From Embleya sp040605455 (lineage in GTDB: Bacteria; Actinomycetota; Actinomycetes; Streptomycetales; Streptomycetaceae), in NCBI RefSeq assembly GCF_040605455.1, contig NZ_JBEXCV010000208.1:1-12255 (forward strand): 12,255 bases of DNA. Reading direction: 5' to 3'. Positions 6,302 to 12,079 of the stretch are shown in pieces; position 1 is the first letter of the stretch, and each line of letters begins with the position of its first letter. Position numbers and translations under genes: made by a program. The notes below the pieces were generated by a model. The model was not told where the DNA came from. It saw only the letters and a list, made by a program, of their open reading frames with translations, and did no database searches.

Positions 6302-7105
6302 ATGCGTACCAGTCGTGTCTTTTGCAGCACCGTAGCCGCCGGCCTATTGGCTGTCGCCATGGGAGGCACTGCCCTTGCCTCCGATGGTCCCGGCGCGCAG
6401 ACCAAGGACATCAAGGCCGAGGCGTCAGGCGCCAACAGCGGATCCGCCGACGAGCAGAGCGCCAAGAAGGAGGGTGGCGCCCCGAACTGCTCCCGCCCGG
6501 CGGACGACTGCTCGACCAAGCCGGCGCACAAGCCGACCGACAAGCCGACCGACAAGCCCGTCCACAAGCCGGCCGAGAAGCCCATGGACAAGCCGGCCGA
6601 CAAACCGTCCGAGAAGCCCATGGACAAGCCGTCCGAGAAGCCCATGGACAAGCCGTCGGACAAGCCCATGGACAAGCCGGTCCACAAGCCGGCCGACAAG
6701 CCCATGCCCAAGCCGGTCCACAAGCCGGACGACAGGCCGATGGTGATCATCGGCGACGTCACCAACAACCACATCGTCCACAACACGACCATCAACCACA
6801 CGACCAACGTGGTGAACAATCACAAGACCGTCGTGGTCGACCACAAGCCCGCCAAGAAGCCCGAGGCAGCGAAGCACACCGACCACAAGCACAAGCAGGT
6901 GACGCCCAACCGTCACCACGAGGCCCACCCGGTGGCGGCTCCCCACACCACCCAGACCAAGACCGTCCCGGTCGGCTCCGTCGCCGGCGGTGCGGGTGGC
7001 ACCACCGGCGTCGACGACAACCTGCTCGGTCTGGGCGCCGCCCTCGCCGTCGCCGGTGCCGGTGTCGGCGCCTTCGTGCTGCGTCGGGGCAGCCTGCGTG
7101 GCTGA
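6302..7105 (+). CDS. Secreted Lys-Pro repeat, His-rich surface protein; probable sortase substrate
   Basis: This 267-residue protein is built like a wall-anchored surface protein. A signal peptide (1 to about 27) ends at ALA-S. A polar segment with two cysteines (Cys63, Cys70) follows, then 18 KPxx tetrapeptides (73-144) as a probable extended wall-spanning stalk. Next comes a V/N/T/H-rich stretch (148-181) and a basic His-rich stretch (181-215). The C-terminus has a Gly-rich motif (VPVGSVAGGAGG, 222-233), a hydrophobic segment (about 241-260) and a basic tail (RRGSLRG). There is no LPXTG or LAXTG. The next gene is a sortase that overlaps this one by 8 bases, so the Gly-rich motif is inferred to be its recognition signal. 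AAGGAG (6284-6289) stands 12 bases before the ATG, a longer spacer than usual. The ligand or role at the cell surface is unknown. Confidence 0.82.
   Translation: MRTSRVFCSTVAAGLLAVAMGGTALASDGPGAQTKDIKAEASGANSGSADEQSAKKEGGAPNCSRPADDCSTKPAHKPTDKPTDKPVHKPAEKPMDKPADKPSEKPMDKPSEKPMDKPSDKPMDKPVHKPADKPMPKPVHKPDDRPMVIIGDVTNNHIVHNTTINHTTNVVNNHKTVVVDHKPAKKPEAAKHTDHKHKQVTPNRHHEAHPVAAPHTTQTKTVPVGSVAGGAGGTTGVDDNLLGLGAALAVAGAGVGAFVLRRGSLRG
6518..6733 (+). repeat. Tandem 12-bp repeats encoding KPxx units
   Basis: Eighteen tandem 12-bp units encode K-P-x-x, where the last two residues are mostly MD, SE, AD, TD or VH. In the middle the DNA repeats with a 24-bp period (KPSE-KPMD) with near-identical copies, including codon choice. 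This suggests recent expansion by slippage or unequal recombination. The repeat is within the surface-protein gene and stays in frame. Confidence 0.85.
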
Positions 7106-7766
7106 CACACCTCTCGTACGCCGCGCCGGCCGCCGCCTCATCCTGGCGGCGGCCGTCGCGGTGCTCGTCGTTGGCATCGTGCTCGCCGTATTCGGTTACC
7201 AGCAGCGGCGACCACCGACCGCGGCCACGGCCGCGCCCAAGGTCGTATCCACGACCACCCCCTCCCCAGCCCCACCGGCCGCGCCCGCGGTCGAGGGCCC
7301 GCTCCTGTCCCGCTCCGAGCCGGCTACGGTCGACATCGCGGAGATCGGCCTGCACGCCCCCGTCACCGCGGTCGGCCTCGACACCGAAGGCAGCGTCCAG
7401 GTGCCGCCCCCCGATCAGAGTCGGCGGGCCGGCTGGTACGACCAGGGACCGACCCCGGGTGAACTGGGCCCCGCCGTGCTGGTCGGCCACCTCGACTCGA
7501 CGTCCGGCCCCGCCGTCTTCTACGACGTGGGCACCGTACGCGCGGGCAGCACCGTCGAGATCCGCCGCGCCGACCGAAGCACCGCGGTGTTCACCGTCGA
7601 TACCGTCGAACGTTTCTCCAAGGCCGACTTCCCCACGCAACGCGTGTACGGCGACCTGAACCGGGCCGAACTGCGCCTGATCACCTGTGGCGGCGACTAC
7701 GACCCCGAGCAGGGCGGCTACCAGGACAACACGGTGTTGTTCGCCCACCTGACCGGATCCCGCTGA
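7098..7766 (+). CDS. Class F-like sortase (membrane-anchored transpeptidase)
   Basis: Sortases cleave a C-terminal sorting signal of exported proteins and join them to the cell wall. This 222-residue protein has an N-terminal membrane anchor (about 14-33) after a basic RRAGRR, a Pro/Ala/Thr-rich linker (37-72) and a sortase domain (about 74-220). The catalytic His131 lies in VLVGHLDS and Cys197 in LRLITCGGD. Size, single N-terminal anchor and the ITCGGD motif fit actinobacterial class F sortases. No arginine follows Cys197 before the last residue. The position where many relatives carry Arg reads Gln209 (GYQDN), which is unusual if the alignment by eye is right. The GTG start at 7098 overlaps the upstream stop (GTGGCTGA), linking it to the surface-protein gene. 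A hairpin terminator begins 3 bases after its stop. Fold and pairing are well supported; activity is less so. Confidence 0.88.
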   Translation: MADTPLVRRAGRRLILAAAVAVLVVGIVLAVFGYQQRRPPTAATAAPKVVSTTTPSPAPPAAPAVEGPLLSRSEPATVDIAEIGLHAPVTAVGLDTEGSVQVPPPDQSRRAGWYDQGPTPGELGPAVLVGHLDSTSGPAVFYDVGTVRAGSTVEIRRADRSTAVFTVDTVERFSKADFPTQRVYGDLNRAELRLITCGGDYDPEQGGYQDNTVLFAHLTGSR

Positions 7767-7769
7767 CCC

Positions 7770-7806
7770 TCGCGGCTCGGGCCGCCCTCCCGCGACCGAG
7801 CCGCGA
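7770..7806 (+). terminator. Hairpin terminator after the sortase gene
   Basis: The exact 11-bp arms TCGCGGCTCGG (7770-7780) and CCGAGCCGCGA (7796-7806) with a 15-base loop start three bases past the sortase stop. There is no T tract. It closes the surface protein/sortase operon. Confidence 0.7.
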
Positions 7807-8026
7807 TCAGGCGTCCCGTCGTCGGATGCGCACGCTCACCGCGGCCAACGGCCCGGCTCCGCCCGCGCCGAGGCCCTCGGACACCGCAAACAGGGCCGGG
7901 GCTCCCCGAGTTCGGGTGGCCGGGCGGTTGGCCGGATCCGCCCGCTGCCACACTGATCGGATGGGCGGCGGCAGGCCGGCGCCCGCGCGCGCCGATGGTC
8001 GGCGCGCACGGAAGGGGCGAAGGACC

Positions 8027-10081
8027 GTGCTGAGCAGGGCCATCTCGACACTGTGGCGGCACGCCGATCCAAGCCTGGTCACCCGCCTCGCGGCACGCTG
8101 CGACCCGGGCGGGCGCGGTCGGCTGCTGGCCGAACTGTCGGATGTTCCGGGAGTGGTCGACCACGCGCTGGCCCACGGCGAACGCAGCGACCACCTCGCC
8201 CTCGCCCGGCACGATCGACTGCGGCGCGCGGTGCTGGAGCAACTGGTGGCGCTCGACGACCCCGAGGTGGATCGGCACGTCTTCGTCAATCCGCGCGCCG
8301 ACACCCGCGTTCGGCGCCGGATCCTGAGCCGCGACCTGGACCCCGGGCTGCACGAGATGTTGTCGTCCACCCGGACCGGGATCTACGCGCTGGCCCTCGT
8401 CCACGCGCGGGACCCGCGGTTGATCCGGCATGGGCTGATCGTGCTGGGCCGGTTGCCCAACCGGCCGCATGTCGAGCGGGCCCGGCTCCGGGCCCTCGCC
8501 GGGCTGTGGCGGGCCGAGGGACCGGAGGCGGTGGCCGCCGCGTTGTCCGTCGGTCGGTACCGCACCCGGGTGGTCGCCCCGCTCGTGCGCGCGGCACTCG
8601 ACGCGCCCGAGGGGCTGATGCTGCTGGAGGTCGGGGCCTGCGCCGGACCGGACGGCGACGAGTTGATCGCGCTGCTGCGGGCCCGCGGGTTGCGGCGCGG
8701 CGAGGCCCGCCACGTGCTCTCGATCGTGGAAACGCCGCCGAACTGGGGCGCGTTGGTGCGTGCGCATCGGCAGACCCCGTTCACCCCCGCGGTCGCCGCG
8801 GCGCTGGCCGGCACCGAGGGCTGCCCGCCGGAGGCGGTGGTCGAGTTGGACTCCGCCGTCGACCACAACAACCGGCCGCTGGAGCGAGCGCTGCTGGAGC
8901 AGGTGTTGACTCCCGAGCGCTTCCTGCACGCGGCGCGCCCCGCGTGGCGCGTGCTGCGCTCCGTCGACGACTTCGCCCCGCGCTCCGCGCAGACCGCCGC
9001 CTTCGGCCCGTTGCTGACGGCGCTGGCCCCGCTGTTGCCGACCGATGTGGACGGCTGGCTGCGCCTGGCCCGCCGGGGGCCGGGATATCCCGGGACGGTC
9101 CCCGACCTGCTGCGGCACGTCGCGCGGCCGGCTGGTATACCCGAACCGACAACCGACGCACCGCGAACGCCCGCACCGGCGCACCCGATCGAGCCGGCCG
9201 CCGGCACATGCGATCTGGTCCGCGGCGCCGCCAGTCCGCTGTCGCTGCTGCTGAGCCGGGCCGAGCCGGACCTGGCGGCCGAGGTGGTCTCCGCGCTGGA
9301 TCCGGCGGACCTGCTCGCGTTCGGCGCCGGCCGGCACACCCCGGCCCCGGCGGTCGCGGTCGCGCTCGCCCGCCGTTGGCCCGGCAAGCTGCCGCACCGG
9401 CTCGCCCGGCGGATCACCGCACGCCACGACGCCGTTCGGGCCCTGGAGGCGGTGGGCGACGAGCTCACTCCCGAAGTGGTCGAGGCCCTCTCGGAGACCG
9501 ACGAGGGCATCTGGTTCTTCGATCCCCGATACGGCCGGATCCACTACCGCGTCGAGGGCTGCGTGTCGGCGACGGACGTGGCGACGTGGCCGGCCCCGGG
9601 ACCGCTGCGCGCGCTGCCGCCCCGGGTGCCGCCCGCGTTGTGGACCCGCCTGGCCGAGGAGCCGGAACCCGCGCCCGCTCCCACCCGGGACCCGACGGTC
9701 GCCATCGCGGCGTATCACCCGGACTGCCCGGAAGCGCTGATCTCCACCCTCGTCCGGCGCCAACCGGGCTTCTTCTCCTCCGGGTCGATCCGATCGCCCG
9801 CGGTCGCGCGCACCCTGGTCGCCGACCCTCCCGTACGCGACCTGCTCATCTGGGAGGTGGGCGACCTCCTGCGCGACGGCCTGCTGACCCCGACGGAAAT
9901 CCTCTCCGGGGCCCGGCCCGCCGCACACGCCCTGCTCGTCTGCCGCGACTACGCCGGCGACCTGGTGCGCGGGCACCTGCGCGAGGACGTCGACGCGTGG
10001 ATCGTGGCGTCGAACCTGCTGTCCGACTTCGCCGGAACACCCGGGGAACTCCTGGCCACCGCGGCGGCCGTGGCCTCCTGA
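8027..10081 (+). CDS. Large helical-repeat (HEAT/LRV-like) protein of unknown function
   Basis: This soluble protein of about 684 residues has no recognisable catalytic motif, signal peptide or membrane span. It is rich in Ala, Leu, Arg and Pro and consists mainly of short amphipathic helices. Segments such as LDDPEVDRHVFVNPRAD (77-92) and, near the C-terminus, YHPDCPEALISTLV recall the D-P-x-V and N/H-P-x-x-P pattern of leucine-rich-variant or HEAT-like repeats. It could be a protein-binding scaffold, but this is inference from composition. GTG 8027 was chosen because the sequence becomes protein-like there and GAAGGGG stands 9 bases upstream. An in-frame ATG at 7961 is the main alternative. 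It is preceded by a CACACT box at a leaderless-type distance, but the extra 22 residues look non-coding. It stands alone between the sortase operon and a degenerate region. Confidence 0.72.
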   Translation: MLSRAISTLWRHADPSLVTRLAARCDPGGRGRLLAELSDVPGVVDHALAHGERSDHLALARHDRLRRAVLEQLVALDDPEVDRHVFVNPRADTRVRRRILSRDLDPGLHEMLSSTRTGIYALALVHARDPRLIRHGLIVLGRLPNRPHVERARLRALAGLWRAEGPEAVAAALSVGRYRTRVVAPLVRAALDAPEGLMLLEVGACAGPDGDELIALLRARGLRRGEARHVLSIVETPPNWGALVRAHRQTPFTPAVAAALAGTEGCPPEAVVELDSAVDHNNRPLERALLEQVLTPERFLHAARPAWRVLRSVDDFAPRSAQTAAFGPLLTALAPLLPTDVDGWLRLARRGPGYPGTVPDLLRHVARPAGIPEPTTDAPRTPAPAHPIEPAAGTCDLVRGAASPLSLLLSRAEPDLAAEVVSALDPADLLAFGAGRHTPAPAVAVALARRWPGKLPHRLARRITARHDAVRALEAVGDELTPEVVEALSETDEGIWFFDPRYGRIHYRVEGCVSATDVATWPAPGPLRALPPRVPPALWTRLAEEPEPAPAPTRDPTVAIAAYHPDCPEALISTLVRRQPGFFSSGSIRSPAVARTLVADPPVRDLLIWEVGDLLRDGLLTPTEILSGARPAAHALLVCRDYAGDLVRGHLREDVDAWIVASNLLSDFAGTPGELLATAAAVAS

Positions 10082-10269
10082 CCCGACCGGCGCGGCCGGG
10101 CCCGCCCATCCGCGGAAGCGGTCGCTCGGCGCGGGTCGGCATGGATCGCCGACGTGTCCGGCTGCTCGGCCACGTGCGACGCGGTGTACACGTAGTCGAT
10201 CAGCCCACCCCTCGACCGCGCAGCCGCTCTCGCCCACCGTGCCGCTCCCGCACGTCGTGGCGCGGCCAC

Positions 10270-10500
10270 CGGTCACGCCACCGGGGGCTCCCGCCGGCGA
10301 GTTCGTCGATCCGCACGGCGCAGCGCGCCGGTCGTCCGAGTGTCGTCCGCCGAGGGTGCGCCGGCGGGCGACCGGAGCGCACGCGTCGGATCGCGATCGA
10401 GCCCGCGGCGATCGCCCGGGGCGTCGCGTTCGCGATCGAGCAGCCGGCGGTCGTCGAGCTCACCGAAGCTCGTCGTCATGCCCCCTTCGTATCGCCCCGC
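10270..10500 (+). pseudogene. Remnant of a short-chain dehydrogenase/reductase 3' end
   Basis: At 10387-10467 one frame reads RIAIEPAAIARGVAFAIEQP followed by AVVELTE. This closely follows the conserved C-terminal segment of SDR oxidoreductases (pattern x-P-E-x-I-A-R-A-V-x-F-A-I-x-Q-P). The third codon positions are almost all G or C, as in a real gene. The expected ending (xxNEIVVRPT in relatives) appears only after a one-base frame change, as KLVVMPPSY from 10466. A further stretch, PGAPAGEFVD near 10280-10310, resembles the preceding PG-x-x-x-T-E-L motif but is in yet another frame. No catalytic YxxxK or Rossmann glycine motif is left. It is therefore a truncated, frameshifted relic. Boundaries are approximate and the family assignment is from memory of the motif. 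Confidence 0.5.
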
Positions 10501-10528
10501 CCCGACATCCCGACTCCACCCTCCGTCA

Positions 10529-10542
10529 TCAACTTTTGTTGA
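10529..10542. promoter_or_regulatory. Operator-like palindrome 1
   Basis: TCAAC-TTTT-GTTGA is an inverted repeat that overlaps the proposed -35 box of the Clp_N operon. Read on the minus strand it becomes GTCAACAAAAGTTGATG, almost the same as palindrome 2. The two centres are 29 bases apart. Confidence 0.6.
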
Positions 10543-10568
10543 CGCGCCGATCTACCATCAACTAAAGT
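10539..10568 (+). promoter_or_regulatory. Promoter of the HTH/Clp_N operon, leaderless type
   Basis: TTGACG (10539-10544) and TAAAGT (10563-10568) are separated by 18 bases and fit the housekeeping actinomycete promoter. The expected transcription start falls at about 10575, the GTG start codon itself. No ribosome site precedes that GTG, so the message is probably leaderless. Both boxes are embedded in the two palindromes, which implies that a bound repressor would block the polymerase. Confidence 0.6.
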
Positions 10569-10572
10569 TGAT
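10557..10572. promoter_or_regulatory. Operator-like palindrome 2
   Basis: ATCAACTAAAGTTGAT has perfect 7-bp arms around a central AA. It covers the proposed -10 box and ends three bases before the GTG start at 10575. Together with palindrome 1 it gives a shared core RTCAACWAAAGTTGATG in opposite orientations. Confidence 0.65.
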
Positions 10573-10574
10573 GC

Positions 10575-10799
10575 GTGATCGAGGCCAAAGACGTTCCCTC
10601 GCCCGAGCATCCCGAGGATGCGTTCGCGGCCGTGGTCGCACTGCGCAACCTCGCGGCCGCGTTGGAGCGATCCGCAGTGGACCACGCACTCGCCCAGGGC
10701 TGGACCTGGAACCACATCGGCCAGGCCCTGGGCATGAGCGCCCAGGCCGCCCACAAGCGACTGGCACCGAACCGACGAGCACCGCAACAGGACCGGTAA
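10575..10799 (+). CDS. Small helix-turn-helix protein, partner of Clp_N protein
   Basis: This 74-residue protein has an acidic start, a helix (FAAVVALRNLAAALERSAVDHALA, about 17-40) and a C-terminal helix-turn-helix, GWTWNHIGQALGMSAQAAHKRL (42-63). The latter matches the sigma-70 region 4-like pattern W-x-x-I-G-x-x-L-G-x-S-x-Q-A-x-x-x-R. Such small proteins are, to my knowledge, found next to Clp_N-domain genes in streptomycetes. It is a candidate autoregulator acting on the two palindromes upstream, though this is inference. The GTG start coincides with the predicted transcription start. ATG 10571 is out of frame. The next gene starts 34 bases downstream. Confidence 0.8.
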   Translation: MIEAKDVPSPEHPEDAFAAVVALRNLAAALERSAVDHALAQGWTWNHIGQALGMSAQAAHKRLAPNRRAPQQDR

Positions 10800-10833
10800 C
10801 CGACCGGACCGCCAACCTTCTTAAGGAACGACC

Positions 10834-11346
10834 GTGGGTATTCGAAGCGCGATACACGACATGGGTGCGATGAAGCGCCTGCTCACCGGCGCCGAGGAGG
10901 AGGCTCGGGCACTCGGCGAGGACTCCCCCGGCCCCGAGCACCTGCTGATCGCCGCCCTCACCTTGCCCGACGACTCCGCCCGCACGGCCCTGGCCGCCTC
11001 CGGCGCCGACGTCGAGGACGTGCGCCGCGCCCTCGCCGAATCCCATGCCACGGCGCTGCGTTCGGTCGGCATCGACGCCGACGCGCTGCCGGCGGCCTCG
11101 CCCGCCCCCGCCCCGCGCGGGCCCTACCGGGCCACCGGCAGCGCGAACGAGGTGTTCCGGCGCGCCGTCGCCATCGCCAAGGCCGAGCGCCCCGGGAAAC
11201 TGCGCACGGCGCACGTCCTGATCGCCGTCGCCGAACTCGAACACGGCACGGCCGCCCGTGTGTTGCGCAACCTGACGATCGACCCTCAGACCCTGATCGC
11301 GACCGCCCACGCGAGCGTCCGCGACGACAACCGCGGCGGCCGGTGA
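10834..11346 (+). CDS. Stand-alone double Clp_N domain protein
   Basis: This 170-residue protein consists of two copies of the Clp N-terminal repeat and nothing else. The first covers about 8-75, with AEEEARALGEDSPGPEHLLIAAL in the place of the ClpC/ClpA substrate- and adaptor-binding repeat. The second covers about 105-163, with FRRAVAIAKAE and RTAHVLIAVAEL. A Pro/Ala-rich linker (85-97) separates them. There is no Walker A/B motif, so it cannot unfold proteins itself. By analogy with ClpC N-domains it may bind substrates or adaptors and modulate Clp proteolysis. This is an inference. The GTG start is supported by AAGGA (10823-10827) with a 6-base spacer. It is the second gene of the operon, and its stop lies 7 bases before the next start. 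Confidence 0.88.
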   Translation: MGIRSAIHDMGAMKRLLTGAEEEARALGEDSPGPEHLLIAALTLPDDSARTALAASGADVEDVRRALAESHATALRSVGIDADALPAASPAPAPRGPYRATGSANEVFRRAVAIAKAERPGKLRTAHVLIAVAELEHGTAARVLRNLTIDPQTLIATAHASVRDDNRGGR

Positions 11347-11353
11347 GGACCCG

Positions 11354-11791
11354 ATGACCGTCGTGCGTCGCGCCATCTTCCGGCCCGTCCCCAAGCCGTG
11401 GGACACCCTGTCGTGGGTGCGGGTCCCCGACGGACTGGAATTCACCCTCTACGCCATCATCGAACGCGAAGGGGGCCGCAACCCCGTCGTCCCGGCCACC
11501 CACGACGAACAGGCCCGTTGGCGGTGGGCTCACGACACCTTCGAGACCGAACTGCGCGCCGCCGACTCCGAGGTCCGCTGGGCACACGGCATACGCACCA
11601 GGTCCGGTTTCATGGTCGACGTTCGCCAGGTGCGGCTGCGCCGCTACGACCTGATTCCGGGCCGCGGGAAACGCTCCCGACAGGCATGGGAGCACTGCGC
11701 GGCCCGCATGCACGCGGCCGACGCGGTCTACCGACCGGTCCGCGAGGAGATCGAGGCACGCCTGAACCCCGCCGCCGTGCGCGAGTCCTGA
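11354..11791 (+). CDS. Conserved-looking hypothetical protein in Clp_N operon
   Basis: This 145-residue, basic, soluble protein belongs to no family I recognise. It has no signal peptide or membrane span. Visible features are an aromatic-rich N-terminal half (WDTLSWVRVPDGLEFTLYAIIE, WRWAHDTFETEL), a probable strand pair (GFMVDVRQVRLRRYDL, 85-100) and a charged C-terminal helix with PVREEIEARL. The ATG lies seven bases after the Clp_N stop, and the ribosome site GAGGAC overlaps that stop, so translation is probably coupled. Position in the operon suggests a function linked to the Clp_N protein. The strong terminator at 12022-12064 is the first clear end signal downstream. Confidence 0.75.
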   Translation: MTVVRRAIFRPVPKPWDTLSWVRVPDGLEFTLYAIIEREGGRNPVVPATHDEQARWRWAHDTFETELRAADSEVRWAHGIRTRSGFMVDVRQVRLRRYDLIPGRGKRSRQAWEHCAARMHAADAVYRPVREEIEARLNPAAVRES

Positions 11792-12021
11792 TCCGAGCCG
11801 GCCGACGCCCGGGCGCACCCGCTCCGATCGCGACCGGCCCCGCCACACCCCCCAACCCCCGTCCGAAGCCCGGCCGTTGCCCTACTCGGCCATCGACGCC
11901 GGTAGTTGCGAACGACCTTGCGCAACGCTCTTGCGCGAGCCGCGACGCACCGCGGTCCGTGCCGACGGCCGCGTCGCCGCGACCCGTTCGATTCCGAGCC
12001 GACGACACCCCGGCACACCCG

Positions 12022-12064
12022 CCGGAGGCCGCCCTTCCCGGACCTCGGGAAGGGCGGCCTCCGG
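12022..12064. terminator. Strong bidirectional terminator
   Basis: A perfect 19-bp stem (12022-12040 with 12046-12064) and a five-base GACCT loop lie between two converging genes. It is 230 bases past the plus-strand operon and 15 bases past the minus-strand pepP stop, so it can serve both. The remaining intergenic sequence (11792-12021) shows only a weak GTTGCG/CGCAAC inverted repeat near 11905-11926 and no gene. Confidence 0.85.
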
Positions 12065-12079
12065 TGCGAACAACTCGCG

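Larger units (their letters stand above)
10082..10574. other. Degenerate intergenic region before the Clp_N operon
   Basis: These 493 bases hold no intact gene. The middle contains the remnant of a short-chain dehydrogenase 3' end, and the right end contains the operators and promoter of the next operon. Short open frames on the minus strand (for example 10273-10479) overlap the remnant and have no recognisable motifs. The first 180 bases after the helical-repeat gene show nothing identifiable. Confidence 0.5.

Noticed and set aside
6518..6733. CRISPR-like or non-coding tandem array
   Set aside because: The period is 12/24 bases without spacers and it encodes an uninterrupted in-frame KPxx stalk.
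6268..6819. Minus-strand frame with repeated MGLSDGLSMGF-like units resembling a membrane protein
   Set aside because: It is the mirror of the KPxx repeats of the plus-strand surface protein, which has a signal peptide, a ribosome site and a sortase partner.
7718..10276. An 852-codon open frame on the minus strand
   Set aside because: It lies opposite the helical-repeat gene and its translation is low-complexity Gly/Arg/Gln-rich. Such antisense frames are expected in GC-rich genes with few stop codons.
10273..10529. Minus-strand 17-codon and 68-codon frames joined by ATGA, with a mirrored TTGATG-N18-AAAAGT box
   Set aside because: They overlap the SDR remnant, have Arg/Asp-rich low-information sequence, and the mirrored -10 is poor and only 2 bases from the ATG. 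A real divergent gene seems unlikely but is not excluded.
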